NCBI GenBank assembly: GCA_018873245.2
Contig: JAEMBT020000006.1
Span: 12,346,387 to 12,410,386, forward strand
DNA from: Archegozetes longisetosus
Taxonomy: Eukaryota; Arthropoda; Arachnida; Sarcoptiformes; Trhypochthoniidae
Reading direction: 5' to 3'
DNA: 64,000 nucleotides
Under the pieces are notes generated by a model, which did not search any database, was not told the DNA's origin, and saw only the letters and a list, made by a program, of their open reading frames with translations. Below are positions 35,551-49,219 of this stretch, piece by piece (within the stretch, counting starts at the first letter, position 1; every line of letters starts with the position of its first letter). The position numbers and the translations under genes are program-made.

Positions 35551-38500
35551 TTCAACATTTATTTAAGTGTACAGTCTTGAAGTAATAAAAAGCGAATTAA
35601 GTCCAGGTCTAACTAAAACCAAGCAATTTTGCCTAACTTAAGTAATTGATAGCTGATTTGAATGATTTTCGGTAGTGAAAGCAATTTTTGACTCAAATAC
35701 CAAACAGATTCAAGAAGATTAAGTTTCAGCTTTAACAGTATTGTGTGCAAAATTTATTTCTTGTTTCTTATCAACTCAATCAGTTTCGGTCTTTACTATG
35801 AATTGAATCTTTTTTAGATTGAACTAAAGCATTGCTTCACTTGAGATTTTAAATAAACAAATGCATTTCCTTGTAATAAATCAGAAATAATAAGAATTTT
35901 TAAATCATAAAACCTATTCAGTATACAAAACTTCGGTTAGAATTATGTTCTTGAGAATTATACTATTTATACTTTTATCGCCGATCAGGCTCAAGTTAGT
36001 TTTCCTTAAAATTCTGCTTTTTTCGCTCCTAATCAAGTTATAAAAAAGTTACAAAGAGGAAAAGCAAATAAAAAGCTATTTAATCCATTGTAAAAGTATT
36101 GTATGGCATATCAATGAGAATTTGGTAAAAGCTACTTTAAAACTTATTTTAAGAGTAAATTCAAGTTATTTTTAATTGTTCCGCCATCGAGTCTCAACTC
36201 AAACGGACTTCTTTTAACTAATCTGGACCAATATTAGATATTACTATTAATTGATAGAGTCTATAGTTTTTCTCAAAATCAAAATACATAAAACTTAAGT
36301 GAATGATGTTTGAACAGAAGAAAAGCGTGTTTAACATGATTAAAAGATATGATGATTGAAGTCTCTAAAAAAGTCTGTCAAATTGACTCTACAAAAAAAG
36401 TGAAATCAAATTTATCTGCAGCATGAACTATAACATGAAATTTAAATGTTTGAGATAAAAATCTTCAGATAAAGTATTTAAGATGAATGAACAAACTTCT
36501 GATGATACTCCTAAATTACTGTAATTAAGTATTCGTAATCAAAACAGTTATTTCACAATATATAGTACTAAAGTTCAACAAAAAAGAGCAAAATTTCTGC
36601 GAAAGATATTTCAGATACAAATGACTTTAACGTCAATAATTTCTCAGAATCATTACTGAGTAAGCTTAACAGTTTAGGCGCTATATAATTGTAATTAGTT
36701 CATTAGAGCCACATATTAAATTATAGAGCTTGAAATTTCAAAGATATAGGACATTTTAAGAGTAAAAAATGACCCATTCATAGAAATATTGAGAACTAAT
36801 TGTTTAACAAAAATGCATTATTTAGCACAACATGAGTACAATAATATTGAGACGTGCTCTGAGCCTTTTTGTAAAGTAATTCAATTGCTAACAATCTACA
36901 TATTCGTCACATGAATTTCAATGAGAAACCAACTGTTATTTGAAACCTTTAATCAAAGTTTCACTCTAACTCTCAATAGCTAACAATTCGATCATTAGAT
37001 AACTGCGGAAACAAGTAATCAATTTCCAAGTAGAAAATTCAGTTAAACCCATAAGCTATGAAATCGGTTTTAAATGGTGGGTTTTTTCGCAATAGATCAT
37101 TTTGTCAATTAGCAAAAAATATGTAATCTTCTTGTATCCACTTAATACTTATGAGGACCATTAGTGAAATGATTGAACAGCTGATGATTTTTGATAATCT
37201 ATCTAAGAAATTATACAAATGTTGCAGATATGACCAGATTTCAAATAAAGCAATAAATATGACTCTAATTTAATTCTAAAAGACGTTCAACCCAATTACT
37301 TTATGAGTTCTATTCGCGAAAATTTTCATTTATTACGCTTAACAGGAAGTACCGTTCAATCTATCAAATCCTCCCCATTTGAAGAATCACAAGAAAGCCT
37401 CGAACTAGATGCTCAAATGTTTGAATAATATATGGCTAGTCATATATCCAATATTGAGCTTATTTCTGATTTTTAAGTTCGACTCATTCTAACATTCATA
37501 CATTAGTTGAAACTTACGCAATCTATTTCTCATTTAAACTTCAATTGAAAATCCTATCTGATAACAAACTAGGTTTAATTAATGTATTTTAGTGAAGAAT
37601 ATACTTTCAATTTGTTTGAATAAAGATTAGATTTTAAAAATCATAAACATTCATTCGTATCCATATTTGTGTGAACTTTTCCCTGAATAATTTCCTAAAC
37701 TTTAAATAGAAATTCAAAGCACGGAAACGACTGTGCTATTCATGGTGCATAAAATCTAGAAATTAAAACTTTCTTTTTCAGATGAAACTTTCAATTACCT
37801 CAGGGGAAAAGTAAAAATGCTTTTGAATTATGAGAGGAATTCCTTTCAAGTGCGTGGGACTGAAGGATCAAGTCATACCTCAGAGACAAAGTTCTGAGCC
37901 CTATGACTCAGATTAAGTAATACTGATATTCGTATCGAAATAAAAAGATTAAAACGTTGGAAAATTTGCTGTTCACACTCAATTAAGTACTTTTTCTTTT
38001 ATGTTTTTTATCTTATCAAGTTTGTGACATCTTTTTTAGTTTATACAGAACTAGTGAGAACTAAATTTTGTATTTTCTTCGATAGCAACTTCTCAGAGCT
38101 TGTGATGAGTTTATATTGTTTCTAAACTGCCAAAACATTTTGATTTCTGAAAAGGTTCAACTTCATGAAACTTAAATTTTGTTCTGAATTTTTGAAAAGT
38201 CACATAAAATGTTCAAAAGATAGAGTCTAACCAGTTTAAACTATTGGGATGCACGTGCCAGTAATAGTTTATATTGATTAAGTTAAGTTTAGGTAACACT
38301 GATAGCGTGCTTCACTTACTTAACTCTACTAAGTTTACTCTATCAAAATTATTGAAAAGTAAAACTATTTTGTTAGTTTGAACAGAACCAACTTAATCAC
38401 TGCGGAATTTTATTCAAACAAATCACAACTTCTTAAGACTGAGCTTTTTCTATTAGCATTAATCAGCACTATAGTAAAATCAAGGCTTTAGTCCTATGTC

Positions 38501-38851
38501 ACTGTTCTTACTGCTGAAAATTTCGCTCTACACTTAAGTTGTTTTAATTACTTTAACCATTTATAGTAGTAAATAGACTTTTTGAGCTATTTAGGCTCAG
38601 TGCAAAGCTCTACTAAACAGTGTTAGGCTGAAGTTAATGGGTTTTGAAGTCACCTTTTGATTAACTAATATTTCTATGTCTCGGATGGGAATTTAAGCTA
38701 TTTTTTAACTGAGTGGCTTTGGAAGACCTACTTAAATTTAACTAATCAATTACTATTGGAGACTAACATTTACAACAATAGGGGCAATAATGCGACGCTT
38801 AAGTAAAAATCAGTTCACGCATTCATTATTTGTTCTGTAGGTTGAATTTTA

Positions 38852-40192
38852 TTATAGGATATCCGTTAAATCAGTTATTAGTTTAATCAATGTAGTCACA
38901 AAATTATCGATCATTCGGTTACTATTGCAATTATACAACTTATTAACTTTTCTGACATCAGTTTCACTCATAGCAATCCTTTGACCAATAATTACTCCTT
39001 CGGGAACATCTTTGAGCGGACTCAAAGTCGAGCCAAACCCTCTAGCGAACGCATGTGTGCCGTAGTGCATAACAGAGCCATAATCATAGTTTTCGCCTAA
39101 AATCGGAATAATATCTTCTAACTCTATGAAGAACCTTCAAAAAGTTCTCTTACATACCTAATGATTGAATATCGTCCCACGAAAACTTAATAAAGTTTCC
39201 TTCCATTCCTTTCTCGACATTATCCCAGTTGATACGAATATACTCGTCCCGATCGGCTCGACTTTGTTCGTGCCAAAACCCGACCACATGCATCAATTCA
39301 TGCTGAATAACGCCAAGTTTAAGGCACCCGACCCCTAATGACACTATCTGTTTGCCACCCATTTTGCCGACTTGTGACGCACAGCCCAGGCCCGGATAAA
39401 TATGTAAATAACTAAAATCAAGCCACCCTTTCGGGACAAATCTAACACAAGTCTTGTTGTGAAAGTCCTCTATCGCACGCGCGATAATCGATCGATTTTC
39501 TTCCGTGTATTCATTCGATAGTGTGTATGGAATACGTCCATATCTCCACTTGAAATAACTGCCTCTAATAGCATTACGATATCTCTAGATTATAATTAGA
39601 AACGATATTTATTATACAATGTGTTACATAATCTAAGACTTCTATCGAATGATTTATGAATCGAAATCATTTTACAATGAAATAAACTACTACTTCATGA
39701 AAATTCATAACATGTTTTTCTTTAAATTTATTATATATCCATTTAGGAGCATAAACACTTTTCTAAAGTATTAAATCATAACCAGAGGCTTTTCTCATTA
39801 ATAATACTACATTTTATTAAAACAGCAGTATTAGTACGAAAATTTTATTAACATTTTTATATTTTTATACGTACGAGTAGTGAATCAGCGCCAATCACAA
39901 TATCGCCTTCAAACAGATTTCTATCAAACAGCTTGTTATCATTAGTATCCGTTGAATTAGTTCCATGCAATTGTTCAAAACTAAGTTTTCTTCCTCTTTC
40001 AAAATCTTTTTCAGTTAAAGGCTTTGAGTAATGATCTTCTATTTTCAATTCATCACTAATTGGTAATAATGCGTCGATTTCATTGGTATCAATATCTTCT
40101 ATTTGAGTGTCAGATGGACTAATTCGATAAGATGAAAGTACTGTTTGTGTGATTATAATATATAAGATGATAAATATAGTGACAAATTGCAT
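38852..40192 (-). CDS. Astacin-family zinc metalloprotease, gene 1
   Basis: This is a secreted zinc endopeptidase of 329 aa. Minus-strand exons are 40192-39875, 39584-39158 and 39096-38852, with phases 0 and 1. The ATG at 40192 opens a hydrophobic signal (MQFVTIFIILYIIITQTV). The propeptide ends with FEGDI, the FxGD aspartate switch that keeps astacins latent. The mature domain begins near RNAIRG. The zinc site HELMHVVGFWHEQSR lies near residue 201, followed by the Met-turn SVMHYG. Cysteines in NKTCVRF, LGCASQ, GVGCLK and LYNCNS fit the two usual disulfides. There is no C-terminal EGF, CUB or MAM domain. The gene is tandem with the second astacin at 42-43.3 kb on the same strand, about 1.8 kb away. 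It has a different exon count, so the duplication is not recent. Confidence 0.92.
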
Positions 40193-41981
40193 GATAAATT
40201 TGCGTACCACTTCAAATAGAAATTTTTACCCAATTTATTTTTGTAACTTTTAATTACAAAAAAGGGAGAGTTATTCAACAATTTATCATCGCTTATATAG
40301 CCACCATTTTAATTTAAATTTTAATAGATTTTCAATGCTTAGATTAGTTTTGATGCGGGCTTAATCTTCATTAATGTCATTGGGAAAACTCGATACTTCA
40401 GAGTTAGCGTTAAAAAAAGTCCCTAAACCTACAATTATAGCTTTGACAAAAATCTATTTTTAATAAAGATTATCTCCATATTTTTGGTATTAATATGTGT
40501 TTTAATTGAAATTTCTTATTCACTTAGCCGTTAGCAATTTTTGTAATAAAGTAACTCATTTTTGTCCCACTATCAATGTTCCGAAAGATAATGATTTTGT
40601 TATGCAAGCAAGACATATATATTCAAACAAAATATACGCAAAGTTTGCAAACATTCATCTCATTATCAAGACATAACTTTTAAACTTGAAGTCACATAAA
40701 TTAGAGAGAATCAGGTTAATCAGTATCATCTCTCGTTATCTTTTAGTTTTTAAGATAATCTTGATACAGTTTACAACTTTTCACTAAAATATTCTCACAT
40801 CAATCATTCTTAAAAAGACTGAGTAAGTTTAAAAGAAACTACAAACTCTTTACAGGATACATTTTGATAATTAATTCATGCTATTTTATATCAGAATCTG
40901 AAAATTTCCAGCTATTCAATACAAAATTCTAAAGGTTAAAACTGATGTTTTTAACTCTTCAAAAAATCATTTATTTTCGGATAATAATGTCAACAAAAGA
41001 CAAAAAAGATGCATAGTTAATAAGTAGGTGACTTTTTTAGGTTTTCATTGCATAGAATAGGTTTGCTCGCGTACAGATAGAGATGACTTAATTTATTCAA
41101 TGGTTGAATCTAATTATGATGCCGTGCCTTTGTTAATAAGCGCTTTTGCCGTAAAGTTCTCATTTTCCAAATAAGGATTCAGTTCAAGGCTTGTAAGTGA
41201 TGCCTATGACTCCATAGTTCAAAGGTTAAACATTAACTACAAAGTCTCCTTCGAGGAATCAGTCAAAGGTATAATAAATTATCTTACAAGTAAAATAAGT
41301 TTAAAATCTGTTAGTTCTGCGAAACAGTTATCGCAGTAAAACTGACCGACTTATAAGTGACATTATTTGAAAAATTTGTGAACCTATACTAATTTAACTA
41401 GTAATTGATGCAAATACCAGGCCTTTATATGAAATAAGATAAATAATTCAAATTTTATGAAAATCAATATTCTTTTCTCGGAATCTTACTCTCAATTCTT
41501 ATATAATGAGCTACGACCCACAAACTTAATGTTTATTTAACTGTCTTTTAATAAGAATCGTGAACGCATTAAAGCTTTTTATTGGTATTTCATATCAAAT
41601 TTGCCGAAAGCGTTCGTATAGTATTTCCTAAAGCCTATTAAAAACAGTTCTCAAATACGTCTCAAAAAAGACTTATTACTTAACACAAGCAAGTAAATAA
41701 AGTTATATGTGCAAATTTCTGTTCCAATTTTCAAACATTTTTGTTTTTGGATTTTTCATTAGAGTTAATGCTGTGTTTGAAAAGTATCACAACTTTAACG
41801 GACTGTTCAGCAGTCTACTAATTCAAGTATCAAACATTCAAATAAATAATTATGCATTTATTGGTAATATACACATAAAATACACACAATTATAAATAAT
41901 TTTATAACAAAATCGCTTATAAAGTTTTCCTCATCAGGAGCTTAAAGTCTTAAAACCAGTACAAAGTTGTTAAACATTGAA
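40193..41981. other. Intergenic region between the two astacin genes
   Basis: Holds the 5' flank of astacin 1 and the 3' flank of astacin 2. No further feature is recognised. Confidence 0.5.
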
Positions 41982-43283
41982 TTATTTTCCCAAATCGAGT
42001 GCATTGTCATAACTAGTATTTGGAGGCAAATACTGACGACAGTTGTACAATTTATTGATTTTTATGATATCAGTTTTGCTCATGGCATATCTTTGGCCAA
42101 TCTGCACACCAGGAACCAATGGGACAATAGTTGGTCCATTGCCGCTTGAGAAAGCATAAGGTCCATAATGCATGACTGATGAATAATCATACACTTCATT
42201 CAAATGTTGGACTTCATTCAGTGTGTATTTATCAAAATTATAATCCATTCCAGACTGAATGTTACTCCAATTAATTCTAACATAATCGTCCCTGTCGGCT
42301 CGACTTTGCTCGTGCCAAAAGCCACAGACGTGCATCAATTCATGCTCAACGATGCCGACATAAGTGCAGCCTTTGGTTTACATCATATTCCACAAAATTC
42401 AAAGTTTTAATATTAAAATTAGCAAAATTCTTATAAACACTCAAGAAACGATCAAACTTTAAAAAACTTTCATAGGAGAAGCTTTTTCCATTTACAAGGA
42501 TTGATACAAACCTTGTCCAATAGAGACAATTTGCATACCACCAACGAGACCGACTTGTGAGGCACAACCAGAAGAGGGATAAATATATATGTAATTGAAA
42601 TCGCTATCAGTTTTGGGTACGAATCTTATGCATGTTTTATCATGATAATCTTGGAAGGCTCGAGCTATGATGGCTCGTGATTGACTACTGTATTGATCAG
42701 ATATCACGTATGGTATTCTACCTCCTGGCCATTTCATGCGAGGATTACGAATGGCATTACGGTTTACCTGATGATAAATATTTGGCTCACGTTCATTTAC
42801 TAATTGACTTAAGCTTTTATCTATTTAAAATACTTACGACTCCTTCTGCGATATCTCCTTCAAAAAAAGATGGATCATTTAGGAACGTTGACAAATTATC
42901 CATAGGTTGAAAGTCTTCAACAGTCAGTAGTTTAGCTCTTCGAAAGTCAGTCTCATTGAGAGGAGAAAGCATATCAATTGCGATCTGGGACTCAATATTG
43001 GACTGAAAACAATCAAAAAGTGTTGAAAGTAGTTTAATATTTTAAAAACTCAACTTTTAAAAACTTTCAAATTAATCTTTTAATTAAATACCGGTAAATC
43101 CGATTTCAATAAATCTGATCTTTTTCTCAATCTAAAGTCAAGAATAAAGTCATCATCATTTGAGGCTTCAGTTTTGGATCTTCCGACACCATTCTCATCG
43201 ATTCGAGTGAATAGATCTGATTTTACGCATACGACTAGTAGTAGACTTGACAGAATCGAAACTAAACTCATTTTAGTCATCAT
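41982..43283 (-). CDS. Astacin-family zinc metalloprotease, gene 2
   Basis: This is a secreted zinc endopeptidase of 333 aa. Minus-strand exons are 43283-43092, 43002-42838, 42767-42512 and 42370-41982, with phases 0, 0 and 1. A second in-frame ATG at 43280 could also be used. Signal peptide SLVSILSSLLLVVCVKS precedes a propeptide ending FFEGDIAEG (aspartate switch). The mature part starts near RNAIRNPRMKWPGG. The zinc site HELMHVCGFWHEQSR (about residue 214) and Met-turn SVMHYG are intact. The last intron falls at the same codon region as an exon-internal site in astacin 1, showing intron gain or loss between paralogues. There are no extra C-terminal domains, and the protein ends shortly after KLYNCRQYLP. 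Substrates are unknown; roles in digestion, hatching or tissue remodelling are typical of the family. Confidence 0.92.
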
Positions 43284-44985
43284 GAGTGATATATGCTAAG
43301 TATGGTATGGTAGGTTTGATGTATGGTAAGTTAATCAAAATCTTGTTATTTATATGCATTTCTTTGAAGACCTTTAATTAAGTTACGCCCCTATTGGCTA
43401 ACAATAACAATGATATTTTTGTATTAGAAGGAAATTATGGAAATTAATTTGAACAAAGTCTGTGAAAAGTGTGTTAATTAAATTTGTCTCAATGTTAGCC
43501 ATGTGTAAACATGAGGGCTTCACGAGAAAATCATTTGATCGTTATCTGATTCAGTCCATCTACGCAAAGGCAGATATGGATACCTAAACCAATTGTCTAT
43601 CACTTTTAATTATGATAACAGATGAGATCCTTCTCGAGCTTCAATCAATAGATTAAGAATATTTATAATAGAAAATTACTCAAACTCTAAATATATTGAA
43701 GTGTTTGCTTATTTATTCATTTGAAAGAAAAAAGTTATACATTATGTTAAAATTGCGTAACATCAAACAAAATTTATTTCAAACCAGAATCATTGCTAAA
43801 AAATTTTAATTAAATTATTGTTCACTTTCTTTAACTTTTTTCTCGGGTCCATCATTTTGTCAATTTTGTGGAATGTTGGTGTCACTCTTATCGAGTTGGG
43901 TCTGCACTTGGCTTTCAATGCATTTCTAACTTGTTTTGCTGCAATTCAACTAAAATGAAGATAACTATCAAAACAAATAACAAAATTATAATCAAATACA
44001 AATCAATTAGAACTAAATAATTAATTAATTAAACCGTACGTAAGACTAGCCGATTGCCAGTAATTCATCGTCGTTGATATCGATGTTAATAATGAATTTA
44101 TTTAATAATAAAATTAGATTTTGTTGCTGATAAAAAAGTTGAATGCCAAAAGCAGAAGTACTTTTTGAATGTCTTTCTTATAAAGGCCTTCTTTTGTACT
44201 GTTTTTAAAACGTTAGACTTAAATCGTTTTTTAAGTGAAAGAGTTTAGAGAATGAGCAATTTTTCAGTTATGTGTCATTAGACAATATCAGAAGAGACAT
44301 ATTATAGTGAAAACTATAATATGAGTTCATTATTTTAGTTAGTTCTTGAGATGTGCATTTTTGAAAATTGGAGTAAGATTCGATGTTTGGCAAATACTGG
44401 TTTTCGGAACTTGACTTAACTGTGGCTCGAAAGCTGAAATTAATTCAAATTTTGATGGCAGATTTATAACTACTTGAGCATATTTTTGGCAAAGCGTCAA
44501 CTCCAATAAAATTGTAAATTTATATATTTTCCGCAATCGTCCAGATAAAGTGACTTGTTGTCTCAAATCACTTAAAAAAGAATAGAAGTGGGCCATTGTT
44601 GTAATTGTAGTCATTTTTTATTAACCGAAGGATAAGCTGAAAAACTAGAAAGTAAAGTAGATAATTTTATCTTTTGGGACAACCAGTCACTTTATTTGGA
44701 TGATCACGGATAATGTATAAATTTAGTATTTTTTTATTAGAGTTGATACTTTACCAAAAGTATATTTAGGTAGTTAAACGTCTGCCATCAAAACTTTAAT
44801 TAGTCTAGCTCTCGTGTCACAGTAAAATCAAATTTTAAAATTAGTGTTTACTACACTTTTAATTGGAGTTCGGTTTCCAAAATTTGCTTGTTATTTGAAC
44901 TCCCTTTTAGTGAAAACTATTTACTATTTTCCATATAATTACTTAAAGAATTAGACTTTTTTGGTCAGTTGAACGTGTTGACAAT
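43284..44985. other. Intergenic region
   Basis: No gene is supported. An open frame at 44339-44614 (-) has no recognised motif. Confidence 0.45.
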
Positions 44986-44993
44986 ACTTCAAT

Positions 44994-45226
44994 CAGTGCC
45001 GTAACCACGTAGGGGCTAGGGGCTATAGCCCCACCAGAGATTTTCAGGAAATTGTGTGTAAATATGTTTGAGCAGTGAAACAATCGATTAGTTGGCAATC
45101 TTTTAAAACCATGAAAAACTGGAATACTTTTCAAACATCATAATGTAGATACATATAAAACTTTTTCACCATGAGTAAAAAACCTAGTCTTAGTCCCACC
45201 AGAGCGCAAATCTGGTTGCGGTATTG
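44994..45226. mobile_element. hAT-type miniature inverted-repeat element, about 233 bp
   Basis: The left end starts CAGTGCCGTAACCACG and the right end reads back as CAATACCGCAACCAGA, a hAT-like terminal inverted repeat. An 8-bp flanking duplication with one difference (ACTTCAAT at 44986-44993, ACTTCAAC at 45227-45234) is the hallmark length for hAT. A GGGGCTAGGGGCTATAGCCCC palindrome follows the left end. There is no coding capacity. Confidence 0.75.
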
Positions 45227-45234
45227 ACTTCAAC

Positions 45235-45960
45235 ATAGGCTTTCACAGAGATATGTTTTAAAATCTGCTTTTATTAATACATAATTCATGTGAATGTTTT
45301 GACTAATTGTCTTACTAATTAAGACATCGATTAACAAAAATGTTTGGCTTTTATTATCGCGTCAATGATTTAACAAATGATCGAAAAGATAGTGATTTTA
45401 TTAATAGGTTTGATATGAAGATAAGCAAAACAACCAATTAATTGAGCCGTAAAACGCATGAAAAGTTTGCAATTTTCGAATAAGTATCGAATTAGTTAAT
45501 TTTATTAATTACTTTGCAAAGTTATTATTATGTGAGTCAATTGAATTAAGTTATTATTGCTTTTATTGAAAACAGTATTTTGTGAATGAACAAGAGTTTG
45601 ATTTGGAATAATTGATTAATTGTCTAGTCAATCAATAATTAAGCAGTATTTGAATATTATCTTATCTAATGAGTGGTTTCAATACTATCATTAACGCAAG
45701 GCATTATTATGCACGCATAAATATAGTGCAATCTCTTCAGTGAAAGCCGTTCGAATGCTTTAAACTCTTTATAAACATTAAGACTAGAAATAGTTTTAGG
45801 CATAAAACAATGTAATAGCTAATTAAATGTTAAATTCTAATTGAACTAAAGTGAAACATTGTTAAGAAAAACATTGAAAGTACATATAAATTGATATAAA
45901 CTGTAACTAAATATATCTAAAACAAGTTTAAAGTGGATCAAATGATGTGATAGCACATAA
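45235..45960. other. Intergenic region, 3' flank of ABCG1
   Basis: AT-rich; nothing recognised. Confidence 0.45.
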
Positions 45961-48900
45961 CTATTGAACTGAGGAAAAACTAGAGTCAGGAGTTTGATAA
46001 TTTAGATAATTGGCAACCATTGTTATCTTACTATTCTCTTGAATCAAATCAACTAAATTAAACTTAGGTTTCCATCTAAGCGTTAGATTGAAATCATTTG
46101 CTCTATAGATCAGTGTAATCAATGCTATTATTCTCCATACTGTCAAATGACCTGTTAGTAGATATCAATCAAAATAGTTTAATGTCAAGTTTTTAACTAT
46201 TCAATAGTCTCAAACATACCTATAATCCAAAGTAGGTGTGACGGCAACTGATCGTCACTTAAGTCCAATTGGTGTAATAGTAATGGTATTTGAGAACCAC
46301 TACATCTCTCAAAGCCATAAATAGTGATTAGGATGGACTCAAAAGTCAGTTTAATAAATGATAGATAGCTCGCGCCTCTCAACACAACGTTAAGTGTAGA
46401 CAAAGGAACAAAAAATCCCGACATAAGCACTAACACCAGAAAGACTGCAACACCTGAAGTAGTTGCCACTTGAAAGTTATGTGCAAATATAATACCAATA
46501 AAATATCCCAAACTGTTTGCAATAATCATTCCACTTGACTATAATGGAAATTTGAAAGTTTCAAGAACAATTTTTTTAAATCTTGATTCTTAAAAAATTT
46601 TTACCGAAATGAATGCGAAATAAGCGAATCTCCAGTTTTGAGACAGTTGTCCCGTTCCGTAGTATATAATGAATGAATAAATATATGAAATAACTATTGC
46701 AATCGGTATTTCGATTATATATTTAGACCAATAATAAGAACTCGTTGAGTACCAGTTGTTGTGATGTTCGTTAAGAAATACTTTCACTTCAGAAGGAAAC
46801 ACCAATATAGTACAGGCCATCGATACAAACTGTAAGAATGCGACCGCGAAGAACTGACATTTTAGGTTTAGAGTCACTTTCGATTCTTGACTAAACATCT
46901 CCAAAGCATCAGCCAGTGAAGTGCTCATTGCTGGCGTTTGATTTGATGTGATAATATTAAGACATCCGTTATCTTGGCCGATATCAGAGCCATAGAGATA
47001 TTTGAGTAAGAGAGCTATCATTAGAGAGAATATAGTGAGCGCTGCGCTAGCCCTCCATTGATATCGTATCTAAAAGTAAATTAAACTGAAAATGTTATTA
47101 ATGTTGAAATTTTCAAAAGTATCCATTTCATACCAAGCAAGTAAATTCTCGCAATAACAAGTAGTAGAAGTGATAGAAATTGAAAAAGTGTTTTTCTTTA
47201 ATAGAAATTTTAACGGCTTGTTTTCCGCTTAGTTTGCATTCACTTATAATTCCAGAGGACTTTCTATAAGAAGTTTCTATAAGTCTATCGATTTCATCAG
47301 ATGGCAATACATCGGATTCAACACTATCTTCAGAGTCGCATTGAATCTATTGAACAATGGATTAAAGATCGTAAGTCAGTTTGAGAAGAAGATATGTTTT
47401 CAATTGAGACTTTCTACAAATAAACAGGCCTTAAATGTTATATTGTTGTGGATATACTAAATGCGAACCTTTATTTTTGGAATTGTTTTAAAAGTATTGT
47501 TTGTTATTTTGGTTTGTTTTGATGAGATTTTAAGCAATACTTCAATGGGTAGGACATCTTGAGGACACGTGATGCCACATTCGAGTAAATGTGATTTCAA
47601 TTGATTTGGTGGACCGCTGAACACACAGTGACCTCCTTTTGCCACAACATACAACTGATCAAACATTGCTAACAACAGAGAGTTTGGCTGATGGATACTC
47701 GTCACAATTGACATCTGATGCTTATGTGATAATTGGCTCAAACATTGAATAACCTGTAATTTAAGTCAGTCAATGCTATATTAAGACCAAGGTTAAAAAT
47801 AATAATGTCTAGCACATGATTGTTTGTCTCGTGCGTGATATCTGTCAACCACTGAACGGATTCGCCTTTTCATAGAAAGCAATTTGACAGAAATGTTATT
47901 ATAGCTAGAGTTTGACCCTCAGATCCTAATCGATTTTGTCCATAAAAGACAGACTAATTGCAATCATAGAAGAAATCAATGAGAAACAATAAACTGTTAA
48001 TTATGATTAATTAATACTTTAATATTATTCTGGTTAAGCAAAGTCAAGTCTGTAATCATTTTTTCATTTTAATAATTACCAAACTATGATTCAAATTTCC
48101 CTTAATACTGCGTATGACTGTATCTCAAGTTGATTTGCATTCAAACACCACTTTTCTCTTATTTAACTTCCTGTTCACTTTCAAATAGGAAGCAAATCAA
48201 AAAATATTAATAGCTTACGTATTGACCTACGATTACAAGTTAGAGACGTGAAGCATTTCAACAAAAACTTCAGATCACTTTTTAGGAAATAACTTTCTGC
48301 TAAAATCTAAACCTTATTTCAAATCAGACCTTTAGTGACTCTAAATATTACTAGAAATCTATCTTTAGTTAAGTTGAATACTTGAAAATTTGATTGAAAA
48401 CATTCGTTTACCAGTTCCGCAGCATTGCTATCAAGTCCACTGGTTGGCTCATCGATACATAATAAGTTAGGCTTATTCTTAGCAACTAACTCAAGTCCAA
48501 TCGATAGTCTCTTCTGTTCGCCACCACTGCAATTATTAACCAAATTATCTGAACAGTCTTCCAATAGTAGCTCTGACAATATTTTATTGATATTGCGATT
48601 ATGATCAAAGTTACCATTTTTATCAATCGGTTCGTAATCATTGAGCGAATGGCAACTATTCTCAGATGTACTCTCACCCAGCGGAATAGATAGAAGTGAA
48701 GCACCAGTTTGTGTATAACTGTTACGATACCTGACTTCTGATGACAAACGGTTTTTGATTTTCGAAGCAAATAATAACGATTCCCTTTAATTTCAAAAAT
48801 TTTAAATAAATGTGTTCGGTTGAATAACAAAAAAGATTTGTAACATGTTGAAATATTTTCGGCTAGTATTCAGTCACGAATATTAATTTTATGTTTAAAT

Positions 48901-49219
48901 ACCTGACAGTTAGTCCCATAAGTAGGTGTTCGTTTTGGTTTTGCATTATGAAACATGTCTTCAATTTCGTATATTTATTCACAAATAGTTTTGTATCGTC
49001 AGTCAACCCGTTATTATTTCTCATGTTAATACACTTTAAAAGAGTTGTTTTTCCTGCGCCCGAAGGACCCATCAATGCAGTCAATGAATAGAAATTAATT
49101 TGTCCATTAAGAGATACTAATATGGGTTTCGGTTTACGACTAAATAAACTACTTCGAGCATAACTTAAATTGATCCAAGCCATAGCCAACTCATTATTGC
49201 AACTATATGACGGATTCAT
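45961..49219 (-). CDS. ABCG-family half-transporter, complete
   Basis: This is an ATP-binding cassette half-transporter (NBD then membrane domain, as in White/Scarlet/ABCG proteins) that must dimerise to export lipids, pigments or xenobiotics. Minus-strand exons are 49219-48903, 48784-48412, 47753-47469, 47346-47134, 47069-46605, 46538-46220 and 46151-45961. They give 720 aa with all phases consistent. Walker A is GPSGAGKT (51-58) and the Q-loop region is IMQNQNEHLL. The signature is NNCSGGEQKRLSI (about 190), Walker B is [13 protein letters not shown] (about 212), and the H-loop is TSIHQPN (about 251). Before the signature is an insert of about 40 polar residues, longer than usual. About six membrane segments follow, with an extracellular loop containing NGCLN and a last segment after HLTVWRIIALITLIYRA. 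Its partial paralogue lies inverted at 53.7-55.5 kb. Confidence 0.92.

Larger units (their letters stand above)
34300..38851. other. Gene-free region of about 4.5 kb
   Basis: AT-rich, with no exon chain or protein motif recognised on either strand apart from the mirrored microsatellites at 35.4-35.55 kb. Confidence 0.5.
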
